Shown one piece after another: positions 43,546 through 53,500 of a stretch of DNA of 64,000 nucleotides; positions within the stretch are counted from its first letter, which is position 1, and each line of letters opens with the position of its first letter. This DNA is from CAZYMF01 sp964648215. GTDB taxonomy: Bacteria > Desulfobacterota > Binatia > HRBIN30 > JACQVA1. The position numbers and the translations under genes were made by a program. Below the pieces are notes generated by a model. The model saw nothing but the letters and a program-made list of their open reading frames with translations. It searched no databases and had not been told where the DNA came from. The DNA lies in NCBI GenBank assembly GCA_964648215.1, contig CAZYMF010000003.1, forward strand, positions 1 to 64,000. The letters run 5' to 3'.

Positions 43546-44556
43546 ATGGTGCACACAGCTCTGGCAGAGGCAGGTCGTACAGCTCGGGTTTTGGTCTTCG
43601 CCGTCGACGACGGTTGCTTCTGCATTCATCTCGATTGGGTCGAAGCCGTCTATCAAAGGGTAGAGGCTCCCCTTCACGCGGTAAAGGACGGCGATCGAGC
43701 CGGACACTTCCTGCTCCACCGGGGACAACCAGCTTTGGCCGTGGACCTGCGCGAGGCCTTTGGGCTGAGCCCCCTGCTCGGATCGACCGAGCGCGCCGTC
43801 TTTCTGGTGGTGCGAGCCGGTTCGTTTCTGCTGGCGCTGCAGATCGACGCTTGCATCGGGGTGCGAGATCTGGACCTGCGCACCCAGGTCCCGGTCGCCA
43901 CGGGTCTGGTGCGTGACGGCGGCCTCAGCGTCGGCCACCTGGTAGAGCTCGACGGCAAGCTGCACGGACTGCTTGAGCCGAGCCGGATTCTCAGCACAAC
44001 GCAGCGCGATCAGCTCGAGCCACTGATGCGGGAGGCAACCGCGTTCCGTGATCGTCAGGAGAAGCTCCTTCTCCTCGGCGACGAGCTGAGGCGCGAGCCG
44101 ACTCTCGCGGCTTTGAAAACCTACGGTCGCCTGAGTCGAAGAAACGGACGCACGAAGGTAGCGGCGGCCGCCCGGCAAATCCTCAAGGCCGCTCAGGAGA
44201 GCGAACGGGCGGACCAGTACGATCATGTAGAGGGGGACCTCGCCGGGGATGGCTTCGTGCGCGACTTGATCCTCCTGAGCAACACCCGCCAGACGGGTGA
44301 GGTCGAGGTGGCGCTCGCGGGGGGAGAAGTCGCCAAGGTATTCGTCGACATGGGCCGAATCGCCGACGCTGTCGTCGGCGGCGAATGGGGACGCGGGGCT
44401 TTCAAGCGCATTTTGGCGACGCGCGAGGGAACTTATCGCTTCAACGCTTCGGAGACCCCCGTGCGCCCTCAGCGCATCGACGATGCCACACTTTGGCTGC
44501 TTCTGGAGACGATGGAGCAACTGAGCGAGGAACGTCGAGGCCGCCACCTCCGGTAG
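43546..44556 (+). CDS. CheW-like domain fused to DUF4388
   Basis: This 336-residue protein has an N-terminal CheW-like domain (about 10-150: VLVFAVDDGCFCIHLDWVEAVY, VFLVVRAGSFLLALQID). A helical middle (about 160-225) follows. The C-terminal DUF4388 domain (about 225-300) reads GDLAGDGFVRDLILLSNTRQTGEVEVAL and then AFKRILATREGTYRF. DUF4388 (PATAN-like) domains occur in bacterial gliding and response-regulator proteins, often tied to polarity or GTPase control. GGAGGGG lies three bases before ATG 43546. It starts the chemosensory operon, so it may couple the array to a downstream motility or polarity module. Confidence 0.83.
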   Translation: MVHTALAEAGRTARVLVFAVDDGCFCIHLDWVEAVYQRVEAPLHAVKDGDRAGHFLLHRGQPALAVDLREAFGLSPLLGSTERAVFLVVRAGSFLLALQIDACIGVRDLDLRTQVPVATGLVRDGGLSVGHLVELDGKLHGLLEPSRILSTTQRDQLEPLMREATAFRDRQEKLLLLGDELRREPTLAALKTYGRLSRRNGRTKVAAAARQILKAAQESERADQYDHVEGDLAGDGFVRDLILLSNTRQTGEVEVALAGGEVAKVFVDMGRIADAVVGGEWGRGAFKRILATREGTYRFNASETPVRPQRIDDATLWLLLETMEQLSEERRGRHLR

Positions 44557-44587
44557 CGCTCGTCTAGCCTGAGAAGGAGTTCACCTT

Positions 44588-46015
44588 ATGGAGGGCAAGC
44601 CAAGGATTCTCGGCGTCGATGACAGCCTGACGATTCGCAAGGCGCTGGAGATCGTGCTCAAGCCGGCCGGCTATGAACTCTGCCTGGCCGCCGACGGCGC
44701 CGAAGCAATCGACAAGGCCAAGTCGTTCAAGCCGGCCATTATCTTGCTGGATTTCATCCTGCCCGACATGAGGGGCACCGAGGTCTGCCGTCGTCTGGCC
44801 GAGGATCCTGAAACCGCCACGATTCCGGTCGTGCTGATTTCGGCCAAGGGTGCGGAGATCCGTCAGGCCTATCGTGATGCCGGTAACGTCGTCAGCTACA
44901 TCGCGAAGCCGTTCAAGCCGCAGGTGGTCACGAGCATCGTCGCGGAAGTCCTGGCAAAGGGCGCCGCCGGCGAGCTGGTCAAGTCTACCGTGCCGGTGCA
45001 CGAGGGTGCGGGTCCTGCGGCGCTGGCGCCTCCACCGGCCGCACCTGCACCCGAGATTCCGCCGGTTCCCCCGCCGCCGTCCGAGCCAACGGCGGTACGA
45101 GTCGAAGCGTCCGTGGCAGCCGCGCTGACCCCGCCGAGCAATGGCGACGCACATGCCTACGAGGCTCAGCTGAGCCGGGCCAACGGCCACGACGAGAGCG
45201 AGGAGGCCGATCTCGACGAAACCTTGGAGCTCGAGAGCGCCGACGGCCTGAGCGAAGGTGCGCGACGCGAGTTGCTGGAGGTGATGTTCGAGACGTTGCG
45301 GTCCGGGCTCGAGGGCGTGTACGTCGAAGAGGTCGACACGCCCACCGGCGCGGCCGCCGATCAGGCCACGTCATACACCGATCTGATCGAGCGGCTCGGC
45401 AGCCAGTTGTCGGACAGTCTCGCGCACGCCCGCAGCGGTGCGCGCTTCGTCCTCTACGGTGACGGGGCGGTACGCTCGTTGGACGAGACCTTGCTGGATA
45501 TCTTCCGGCGCTCCTGCCGGCTCCTGTTCCGGGCGGTCGTGGCCGGGGCGGTGGAGAACGAAACGATTCCCAACCGTCGTCGCATCTTGGTCGCCTGCCA
45601 CCGCGACAGCGCGGTTCACGAACAGGTGCGCTCGCTGCTGAGCGCGCATCCCGATTGGCAGACGTTCACGATCTGCGAAGGATTTCGCCAGTTGCCGATG
45701 ATGACGCGGCTCTACGCGCCGACTCATTTGGTCGTGGAGACGACGTGGTCGGGCGCCCTCTGGGATCAGCTGCGCGTTCTGCAGCGCATGCCGGAGGCAT
45801 CGGCGATGGCGGTGGTCGGACTGCTCGATCCGGCCCGGACACCCGCGGGTGACAGCGATCAAGGGGAGGAGGCCCTCAAGGCGGCGCTGGCCGAGCGGGG
45901 GATCACCCGCCTCCTGAGCTCGGCGTTCGAGCTCGAGCACGACTTGGACGAGGCCCCGACCGCCGGTTCCGCCGCCGCAGCGGCCGCGAGCGTGGCAGCG
46001 CCGGCACCATTTTGA
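44588..46015 (+). CDS. Response regulator with degenerate second receiver-like domain
   Basis: This 475-residue protein starts with a normal receiver domain (about 5-125): acidic pair near DDS, phosphorylation site Asp55 (ILLDFILPDM), a KPF lysine near residue 106. A Pro/Ala-rich linker (about 135-185) follows, then a helical region unknown to me (about 220-330). Residues about 335-425 have a receiver-like fold pattern (RRRILVACHRDSAVHEQVRSLL) but no phosphorylatable Asp (THLVVETTWSG). The tail is Ala-rich. It has no DNA-binding domain, so it probably acts by protein contact in the chemosensory array. GAGAAGGAG lies upstream of the ATG. Confidence 0.8.
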   Translation: MEGKPRILGVDDSLTIRKALEIVLKPAGYELCLAADGAEAIDKAKSFKPAIILLDFILPDMRGTEVCRRLAEDPETATIPVVLISAKGAEIRQAYRDAGNVVSYIAKPFKPQVVTSIVAEVLAKGAAGELVKSTVPVHEGAGPAALAPPPAAPAPEIPPVPPPPSEPTAVRVEASVAAALTPPSNGDAHAYEAQLSRANGHDESEEADLDETLELESADGLSEGARRELLEVMFETLRSGLEGVYVEEVDTPTGAAADQATSYTDLIERLGSQLSDSLAHARSGARFVLYGDGAVRSLDETLLDIFRRSCRLLFRAVVAGAVENETIPNRRRILVACHRDSAVHEQVRSLLSAHPDWQTFTICEGFRQLPMMTRLYAPTHLVVETTWSGALWDQLRVLQRMPEASAMAVVGLLDPARTPAGDSDQGEEALKAALAERGITRLLSSAFELEHDLDEAPTAGSAAAAAASVAAPAPF

Positions 46016-46046
46016 TCGAGAACAAAGCTCGAGGACGAGGAAGCTG

Positions 46047-46406
46047 ATGGCCAAGGTTCTCATTGTCGATGATATCCGCAGCGAAGTGCAGTTGATCGCC
46101 GACGTACTGACACCGCAGGGCTACCACTGTATCCAGGCCAGCAATGGCGTCGACGCCATGGAGCAGGCACGCGCTGAGCATCCCGATCTCATTTTGCTCG
46201 ACATCGTCATGCCGGGCCAGGATGGCTTCGCCACCTGTCGTCAGCTCAAACGAGACGCCACCACCAAGGACATTCCGGTGGTGCTGGTGAGCTCCAAGAA
46301 CGGCGAGAGCGATCGCTTCTGGGGTCAGAAGCAGGGGGCCAACGAGTACCTCCCCAAGCCCTTCAGCCCGAGCGACCTGGTGTCGGTCGTCAAGAGGTTC
46401 ACGTGA
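46047..46406 (+). CDS. Single-domain response regulator (PilH/CheY-like)
   Basis: This 119-residue receiver has the acidic pair in LIVDDIRSE, phosphorylation site Asp52 (LILLDIVMPG), a Ser in VVLVSSKN, and Lys in LPKPF. It resembles PilH and PilG of type-IV-pilus chemosensory systems more than flagellar CheY. Its TGA overlaps the GTG start of the next gene (GTGA), so translation is coupled to the CheW-like protein. It is probably a phosphorylation target of the CheA hybrid encoded downstream. Confidence 0.92.
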   Translation: MAKVLIVDDIRSEVQLIADVLTPQGYHCIQASNGVDAMEQARAEHPDLILLDIVMPGQDGFATCRQLKRDATTKDIPVVLVSSKNGESDRFWGQKQGANEYLPKPFSPSDLVSVVKRFT

Positions 46407-46960
46407 GCGACGCGCACTTCGATCTCGCCGCCCGATTGAGCGCGCGCCTGGCCCACTTGGGCGAGGACTACTGCATCTTCACGCGCAGCGGTCGGGACTT
46501 TGGCATTAGCGTCTCCGCCGCGCGCGAAGTGCTGACCGGCGAGGTCGCCACACCGGTGCCGCAATCGCCGCCGTCGTTGATCGGCGTCCTCAACCTGCGC
46601 GGCGAGGTCCTGCCGCTCGTCGAGCTCGACAGCCTGCTCGCGATGCCGGCACGCGCCTACTCTCCCGGCGATCAGATCGTGGTTCTCACCGTCGGTGACG
46701 TCGACATCGGACTGGTTGTCGATCGCGTGCGCGACGTCCGCTCCATCGACGCGGGCGAGGTCAAGGAATACCCCAGTGGCACGACCGCCAATCACCTCTT
46801 TCGCGGCTACTGGCAGAGCTCCACCGGCGTCGTGACCGTGCTCGACGCAGAAAAGCTCGTCGCGCAAGCGGTCGCGACGGTCAGCGAACGCTTTCACCAG
46901 CGCCCCACCGCGCGCATCCAAGAGACAACCGCCAATACCGTTCCACCGAGCAACGAATAG
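46403..46960 (+). CDS. CheW-family coupling protein (PilI-like)
   Basis: This 185-residue CheW-domain protein (FTRSGRDFGISVSAAREVL, VLNLRGEVLPLVELDSLL, VVDRVRDVRSID) couples the chemoreceptor to the CheA kinase. The start is GTG at 46403, overlapping the receiver gene by four bases. A short C-terminal tail (Thr/Gln-rich, about 165-185) extends beyond the domain. GAGG 12 bases before the next ATG links it to the MCP gene. Confidence 0.93.
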   Translation: MSDAHFDLAARLSARLAHLGEDYCIFTRSGRDFGISVSAAREVLTGEVATPVPQSPPSLIGVLNLRGEVLPLVELDSLLAMPARAYSPGDQIVVLTVGDVDIGLVVDRVRDVRSIDAGEVKEYPSGTTANHLFRGYWQSSTGVVTVLDAEKLVAQAVATVSERFHQRPTARIQETTANTVPPSNE

Positions 46961-46971
46961 GAGGGTCCACC

Positions 46972-49584
46972 ATGGCCGCGAAAAATGCTACCCGCTCTCG
47001 AGGTCTTCGCCTGGCGATTCGCTGGCAGCTGCTGATCGTATTCGTCGTTCCAGCCGTCGCCGCCATGGCGTTCCTCGGGTGGCGCAGCTACCAGGTTGCA
47101 TCCGACTCGCTGCGCGATCAGGCATTGCGGCAGCTGCAGTCGGTACGTGACAACAAGAAGCGCGAGATCACACGCCAGTTCCGCTTGGTCGAAGATGAAG
47201 TGATCACCGTTGCGCGCAACCCCAGTACCGTCCTCGCCCTGAAGCAGTTCAACCGGGCGACCAAGGCGCTCGACTCGGATCCGATCACCGAAACCGAGAA
47301 CATGCGGCCGCGGATGTTGAGCCTGAAGAACTATCTCGAGGGCTATTACAAGACGGAGCTGGCCAACAAGAAGCTCGACCTCAGATCATTGCTCCTGCCG
47401 CAGCGCTCGGCCGTGTGGCTGCAAGCAACCTACATCGCGGAGAACCCCAACCCTCCGGGCAAGAAGTTGCTCCTGGACAACACCAACGACGGCACGAAGT
47501 ACGCGTCCTACCACTCGATCTGGCATCCGGTCTTCCGCAGCATGGTCGAGAAGTTCGGCTTCCAGGACTTCTACCTCGTCGACGCCAACACCGGCCGCGT
47601 CGTGTACACGGTGGGCAAGGGCCCCGAGTTCCAGACCAGCCTCATCGATGGCCCCTACGCGAATACGACGCTCGCGCGTCTGTTCCGACGAATTCAATCG
47701 GAGTCTCGCGAGGGAGACTATCTGTTACAGGACTTTGCTCCCTACATTCCCGACCACGGCAAGCCAGCCGCGTTTGCCGGCTCGCCCATCTTCGAGCGCG
47801 GACAGAAGACCGGCGTGCTGCTGGTGCAGGTCCCCATCGACCGCATCAACAGCATCATGACAGCGGACAAGGAGTGGGAGGCCGTCGGCCTGGGAGAGAC
47901 CGGTGAGACCTACCTCATCGGTCGCGGCAACAACGACAGCTACATGCGCAACGATTCCCGCTTCCTCGACGAGCTGAAGGCCACGAACCCCGCGGTGGCA
48001 GCCGCCGGCACGACCATTCTATCCCAGAAGGTGGAGTCGGAGGCGGTCACCATCGGCAACGACACCGACGAGTATCATGGCCGTTACATCAGCTACCGCG
48101 GCGTGCCGGTTCTGGGTGCGGCCGGTTGGCTCGAAGGCATCCGCGGCCTCAAGTGGAGCGTCGTGGCGGAGATGAGCGAGGCCGAGGCCCTGCGACCCGT
48201 CACGCAGCTGCGCACGGTTACGGAGTGGGTGGCGGGCGGACTGATCCTCGCCTTCGTGCTCCTGGCCATCGGTTTCTCGTCCTTCCTGACCCGCCCCGTA
48301 CGGGCGCTGACGGTCACCATGCGCGAGATCCAGAAGGGCAACTATCGCGCCCGGGCGAGAGTCAAGGCGCGCAACGAACTGGGTCTGCTCGCCGAGGGCT
48401 TCAACCAGATGCTCGACGAACGCGTCGACGCCCTGGTCAAGAGCGAAGAGGACAACCAACTCCTGCAGCGTGAAATTCGCGACCTCCTGACGGTCGTGGC
48501 AGGAGCCTCCGAGGGCGACTTCACCAACCGCGCCGAGGTCGGCAGCGGCGTGCTCGGCAACCTGGCCGACGCGCTGAACCTGATGTTCGAGAACGTCGGC
48601 GAGCTGGTCAAGCACCTCAAGGGCGTATCCTCCCACGTGGTCGAGTCGGCCACCCAGATCCAGGCCTCGGCGGAGCAACTGGCGCAAGGCTCGTCACGCC
48701 AGACCGGCGACATCACCAGCACCACCGCCGCCGTGCAGGAGATGACGTCCAACATTCAATCGGTCTCCGAGAACGCCACCGTTGCCGCGGAAGCCGCCAA
48801 GCGTGCCGAGGAAGCGGCCCAGCAGGGCGGCGACGTCGTCAAGCGCGTCATCACCGGCATGGATGCGTTGCAGAAGAACACCCGCGCGTCGGCCGTGAAG
48901 ATCAAGCGCCTCGGCGAGCGCTCGATGGAAATCTCCACCATCATCGGAACCATTCAGAAGATTTCCGCCCAGACCAACATGCTGGCCCTGAACGCCGCCA
49001 TCGAGGCGGCGCGCGCCGGCGAGCACGGCCTCGGGTTCACGGTCGTGGCCGACGAGGTTCGCAAGCTGGCCGAGCGCACCGAGGGCGCCGCCGAGGAGAT
49101 CGCACGACTGATCGCCGCCATTCAGGCGGAGACCAACGACTCGGTCGGCGGGATGGAGAGACAGGCCGAACACGTGGAGCAGCAGACGTCGTTGGTGTCC
49201 GAAGCCGGCGGCACCCTCGACCGCATCCTGCGCGCCTCGGTACAGAGTGCCGAGCTGATCGCGGAGATCTCCCTGGCCGCCAACCAGCAGGTGCGCGGCG
49301 CCACCAGCTTGAGCGAAGCCATGCTCAGCATCTCGGATGTGGCGCGCCAAGCCCAGGTCTCCTCCGAGCAAACCAAACACAGCACGGCCGCACTCATCGG
49401 CATCGCCTCGGAGCTGAATTCCCAGATCGGCCTGTTCCGCGTGGAGGCCAACGGCAACGGCCATGGCAACGGCAACGGCAAGATCGACATGCCCGCCGCG
49501 GAGGTCATCGCCCTGGAAGAGCAGGATCACGAGGGGAAACCTGGTGACCACTCCACCAGCGGCAACGGGCAAACGTCGCTCTGA
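46972..49584 (+). CDS. Methyl-accepting chemoreceptor (PilJ-like)
   Basis: This 870-residue chemoreceptor has membrane helix 1 at about 17-36, a large periplasmic region of about 375 residues that looks like a dCache sensor, and helix 2 at about 417-437. A HAMP domain and a second HAMP-like region follow, then the signalling domain. The hairpin tip reads TNMLALNAAIEAARAGEHG near residue 665. Poly-Asn/Gly residues and a C-terminal acidic tail close it. GGAGGG lies five bases before the ATG. It is the only receptor in the operon, which suggests a dedicated array and not a general chemotaxis set. The ligand is unknown. Confidence 0.95.
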   Translation: MAAKNATRSRGLRLAIRWQLLIVFVVPAVAAMAFLGWRSYQVASDSLRDQALRQLQSVRDNKKREITRQFRLVEDEVITVARNPSTVLALKQFNRATKALDSDPITETENMRPRMLSLKNYLEGYYKTELANKKLDLRSLLLPQRSAVWLQATYIAENPNPPGKKLLLDNTNDGTKYASYHSIWHPVFRSMVEKFGFQDFYLVDANTGRVVYTVGKGPEFQTSLIDGPYANTTLARLFRRIQSESREGDYLLQDFAPYIPDHGKPAAFAGSPIFERGQKTGVLLVQVPIDRINSIMTADKEWEAVGLGETGETYLIGRGNNDSYMRNDSRFLDELKATNPAVAAAGTTILSQKVESEAVTIGNDTDEYHGRYISYRGVPVLGAAGWLEGIRGLKWSVVAEMSEAEALRPVTQLRTVTEWVAGGLILAFVLLAIGFSSFLTRPVRALTVTMREIQKGNYRARARVKARNELGLLAEGFNQMLDERVDALVKSEEDNQLLQREIRDLLTVVAGASEGDFTNRAEVGSGVLGNLADALNLMFENVGELVKHLKGVSSHVVESATQIQASAEQLAQGSSRQTGDITSTTAAVQEMTSNIQSVSENATVAAEAAKRAEEAAQQGGDVVKRVITGMDALQKNTRASAVKIKRLGERSMEISTIIGTIQKISAQTNMLALNAAIEAARAGEHGLGFTVVADEVRKLAERTEGAAEEIARLIAAIQAETNDSVGGMERQAEHVEQQTSLVSEAGGTLDRILRASVQSAELIAEISLAANQQVRGATSLSEAMLSISDVARQAQVSSEQTKHSTAALIGIASELNSQIGLFRVEANGNGHGNGNGKIDMPAAEVIALEEQDHEGKPGDHSTSGNGQTSL

Positions 49585-49612
49585 TCGGGGCCCCCGCTAA
49601 GCGCAGCCGATC

Positions 49613-50527
49613 ATGACTCGCCCGCTCGATCTTCCCGACTGGCAGGTGGCCTGGGTACGTGACACCGTCGCCGCCCGCTGCGGTCTCTACCTCGGCGGGC
49701 CTCACGAGACCTACCTCAGCGGTCAAGTCGCCGGCCGGATGCGAGAGCTACAGCTCGGTTTCGGCGACTATGCGCCCCTGCTGCAGAGCAGCCCGGCGGG
49801 GGGCGGCGAGCTGCAGGTCCTGATCGAGAGGCTGTGTATTCACGAGACCAGCTTTCTGCGCGACCCGAGCCACTTCCACGCCCTCGCCCGGTTCATCGTG
49901 CCGCAGCTGGTCCGCGAGGCCCGGCGTGCCGGCCGGCAGCGGCTGCGCCTGGTGAGTGCCGGCTGCTCCACCGGACAGGAAGCCTACTCGCTCGCCATGG
50001 TGCTCGAAGAATCTCGCCCCGTGCTGGACGACATCGACGTGGAGGTGGTGGGCCTCGATGTCAGCGGCGAGGCGATCGACAAGGCCATGCGCGGAGTCTA
50101 TCCGCAGCGAGAGCTCGCCAACCTGGATGCTTGGCGGCGGGAGCGTTACTTCCGGCCCGTCGGCACCGCGTACGAAGTGGCAACGTCCTTGCGCCGCGGG
50201 GTGCGCTGGCTGCGTTGCAACCTCAGCGACGGGCTGCCGGTCACGCAGGTCGACGTCATCTTCTGTCGCAACGTCTTGATCTACTTTCAAGGTGCCCAGC
50301 GGGACGCGTTGGTGCGCAATCTGGTCGCCGCGTTACGTCGGGGCGGCTTCATCGTCGTCGGCTACGCCGACTCGCTGCAACCCTACCGTGACATTCTCGA
50401 GCCGATTCGCACCAACGGAACGGTGATCTTCCGCCGTATCCAGCGACCCGTGCTCACTGGCGGCTACGGCGGAGACGTTGCCGGCGGCGAGCGACTGGCC
50501 GCCAACGGCACGCGGAGCGCGAGCTAA
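49613..50527 (+). CDS. cheR: CheR chemoreceptor methyltransferase
   Basis: This 304-residue enzyme transfers methyl groups from S-adenosylmethionine to chemoreceptor glutamates. It has the N-terminal CheR helical domain (about 10-75), the linker RLCIHETSFLRDPSHF, the SAM site VSAGCSTGQEAYSLAM near residue 115, and VDVIFCRNVLIYF near 215. Its last base is shared with the next ATG (TAATG), so it is coupled to the CheA gene. Pairing with CheB shows the receptor is adaptation-capable. Confidence 0.95.
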   Translation: MTRPLDLPDWQVAWVRDTVAARCGLYLGGPHETYLSGQVAGRMRELQLGFGDYAPLLQSSPAGGGELQVLIERLCIHETSFLRDPSHFHALARFIVPQLVREARRAGRQRLRLVSAGCSTGQEAYSLAMVLEESRPVLDDIDVEVVGLDVSGEAIDKAMRGVYPQRELANLDAWRRERYFRPVGTAYEVATSLRRGVRWLRCNLSDGLPVTQVDVIFCRNVLIYFQGAQRDALVRNLVAALRRGGFIVVGYADSLQPYRDILEPIRTNGTVIFRRIQRPVLTGGYGGDVAGGERLAANGTRSAS

Positions 50528-53500
50528 TGGCCGACCGATTTACCATCGACAGCATCAAAGACCTGTTTCGTGACGACGTGCAACGTTTCGCCCGGGGCAT
50601 GCGTGCCCGGCTCGAACAGCTCGTGTCCAACCCGCGCGACTCCGGAGCGCTAGACGAATTGCGTGCGCTCGGGCACTCGCTCAAGGGCACCGCCTCCCTG
50701 GTCGGCCTGACCTACCTGAGCCGCGCCGGAGCCGTCATCGATCGCGTCGGCGAGGTCGCCGGCACGTATCTCAACAACGACCCGGGCGAAGCACTCGTCA
50801 TCTTCCGACAGATGCAGGCATCGCTGATCTTCATCGAGCAGCTGCTCGATGACTGCCTGGCGCGGACCAATCCCGAAACGCAGGAGAACCTCTACACGGA
50901 AATGCTGATGACGTTCTCCGGCCGTGTGCGGAGTTACCTGCACGACATCGACGTCCCATCGACCGATCCGTCGGCGGATACCGTCGAGACCCCGCCCGCG
51001 CCGTCGCTCGAAGAGTCCGGCGACGAGATCGATGCGGCCGCCGAGGAAACGGACGCCGATTGGGACGCGGAGCTGGCAGAGGTGTTCGCCGCCGAGCTGG
51101 AGTCGCATCTCGCGCGCGTTCCCGAGCTCGCCGGACTCCTCGCCTCCCCCGACACCCAGGAAACGGCCTGCGCTCAGCTCTCCCGCATCTTCCACACCAT
51201 CAAGGGTTCCGCAGCCATGGTGGGTCGGGATGATCTGGCGGCCGTCGCCAAACGACTGCAGGACGACTTCGGTACCGCCGCCGAGGACCCCCGGCGGCGC
51301 CCGCTCACGAGCGAGTTCATCGCCGCCGCGCAGGAAGCAATGGACCGCGTGTTCGCCGCCGCCGGGCAGACGGCACCACGACTGTCCCCCGCGGTCGAAG
51401 CCCCGGCTCCGGTCGGTCTGGACCAGCAAGACATCGACCTCGAGCGCGAGCTTCTCGACGCGTTCACCATAGACGCCACAGAGGCTATCGAAGCCTCCGA
51501 GCAACTCCTGCTCGAGCTCGAACGGCAACCCGACGACCGGTCCCTGCTACAAGCGCTCTTTCGCCATTTCCACACGCTCAAGGGCGCCGCGGCGGCGGTC
51601 GGCCTCGAAACCGTCGCCGAGCAACTCCACCACGGCGAGTCGCTGCTCGAGGCCGTGCTTGACTCCGAGATCACGGTTGATCCGGCCAAGCTGGTGGACT
51701 TTCTGTTCCGTCTCACCGACTCGGTCACCGGACTGATCAACGGCGCCCGGGGTGTCCGCGACGAGCAACGCACGATCCTGGCCGACGTCCCCGGCGAGAT
51801 CGCCGCCCTCACGGCCGCGGCCGCGACCCTCGCGGAGGCGGCAAGCGACGTTGCGGCAGTAGAACAAGAGACAGCAGCCGAGGCCGAGGTGGGTCCGGAA
51901 GCGACCGCGGCCCGTAGCGCGGACCAAGAGACCAATATCGTTCGCATTCAGGCCACACGCCTGGACGCCTTGATGAACCAGGTCGGCCAGCTGGTCGTCA
52001 GCCGAACACGCATGGATCGAAAGATCCAGGCCTTCGCCGAGCTCCGCGACAAACTCTACTACTGCCGGACGAGGCTGGCCGAGATCATCGAGGGCTTTCA
52101 GGAACGCTACGAGTTCAACACCGGCGACCCAGCGACTCCGTCGGCAATGCGAGCCGGCACCCCTGCCCGAGGTGACGCCACGCGAGCGCCGGCCGACGAC
52201 TTCTTCACCGATCTCGAGTTCGACAAGTACGACGACATCAACATCCTGTCCCGCAGCGTGATCGAGCTGGCCACCGACACCGGCGAGATCGCCGACCAGC
52301 TCGGCGGCTTCATCGATGCCTTCGGCGAGGAGGCGCGGCAATTCTCCAAAATCACCTCCGGGTTGCAGCGCCAGATCACGCGCCTGCGGCTGGTACCCCT
52401 CGACACGCTGCTTCGACGCCTGCTGCGTCCGGTGCGGGACGCCGCCCGCCACGCCGGCAAGCTCGTGGATCTCCACTTCGACGGCAGCGACGTTCAACTC
52501 GACAAGTCGATCGTCGAGGCGCTGTACCCGCCCCTGCTGCACATGGTGCGCAACGCCGTGTCGCACGGAATCGAGACTCCGGCGGTGCGGCAAGCCCGTG
52601 GCAAGCGTACCGTCGGCGTCATCCGCATCGCCGCCAGCCAACGGCACAACAGTGTGCTGCTCTCGGTCCAGGACGACGGCGCCGGGCTCGACTTCGGAGC
52701 CATCCTCAACCGCGGGCGCTCCCTCGGGCTGATCGGCCCGGGGGAGGATCCGAGCCGCGAGCAGCTCCTCCCCTTGATCTTCCAGCCCGGATTCAGCACC
52801 GGCGAGACGGTCACCGATCTGTCCGGGCGCGGCGTCGGCATGGACGTGGTTGCGCGCGACATCGCCGCCCTCAACGGCAGCCTCCTGGTCGATTCCAAGG
52901 ACGGGCAGGGGGCGACGATTCGCATCGCGCTGCCGACGACGACGTCGATCGACGAGGTGCTCCTGCTCGAAACGGGCGCCCAGGTCTACGGCATGCCGAT
53001 CGATTTCGTCGAGCAGGTCATCGCCATCGACACCTCCGAGCTCGAGCAAGTGGGCACGCAGAAGATGCTCCGGGTGCGCAACGAGCTGCTTCCCATCCTG
53101 ATGCTCGGGCCGCTCGCCGGGGAGATGCCTCTGGGCGAAACCGCGGTGGCCGTCGTGCTGCGCGCCGGCGACCGCGCCATGGCCTTGCTCGTCGATCGGG
53201 TCCAGGCGCAGCAGGAAGTCGTGATCCGCCCCCTCGGCAAGGTGATCGAGGCGCATCCGTTCCTGTCCGGCGCGACGATCTCCGGCGCCGGTGCCGTGAT
53301 TTTCGTGCTGCACGTCGGCCGCCTCTTCGACGTGCTGGCTGCGGTATCGGATCGTCAAGCGACCTTCATCATGAGCGCGGCCTCGGATCAGGCCCCCATC
53401 GAGGCCCGCGCCATTCTCGTGGTCGACGATTCCATCAGCGTACGCAAGCTCGCCGCGCGCTTCCTGGAGAGCGAAGGGCTGGAAGTCGACACGGCGGTCG

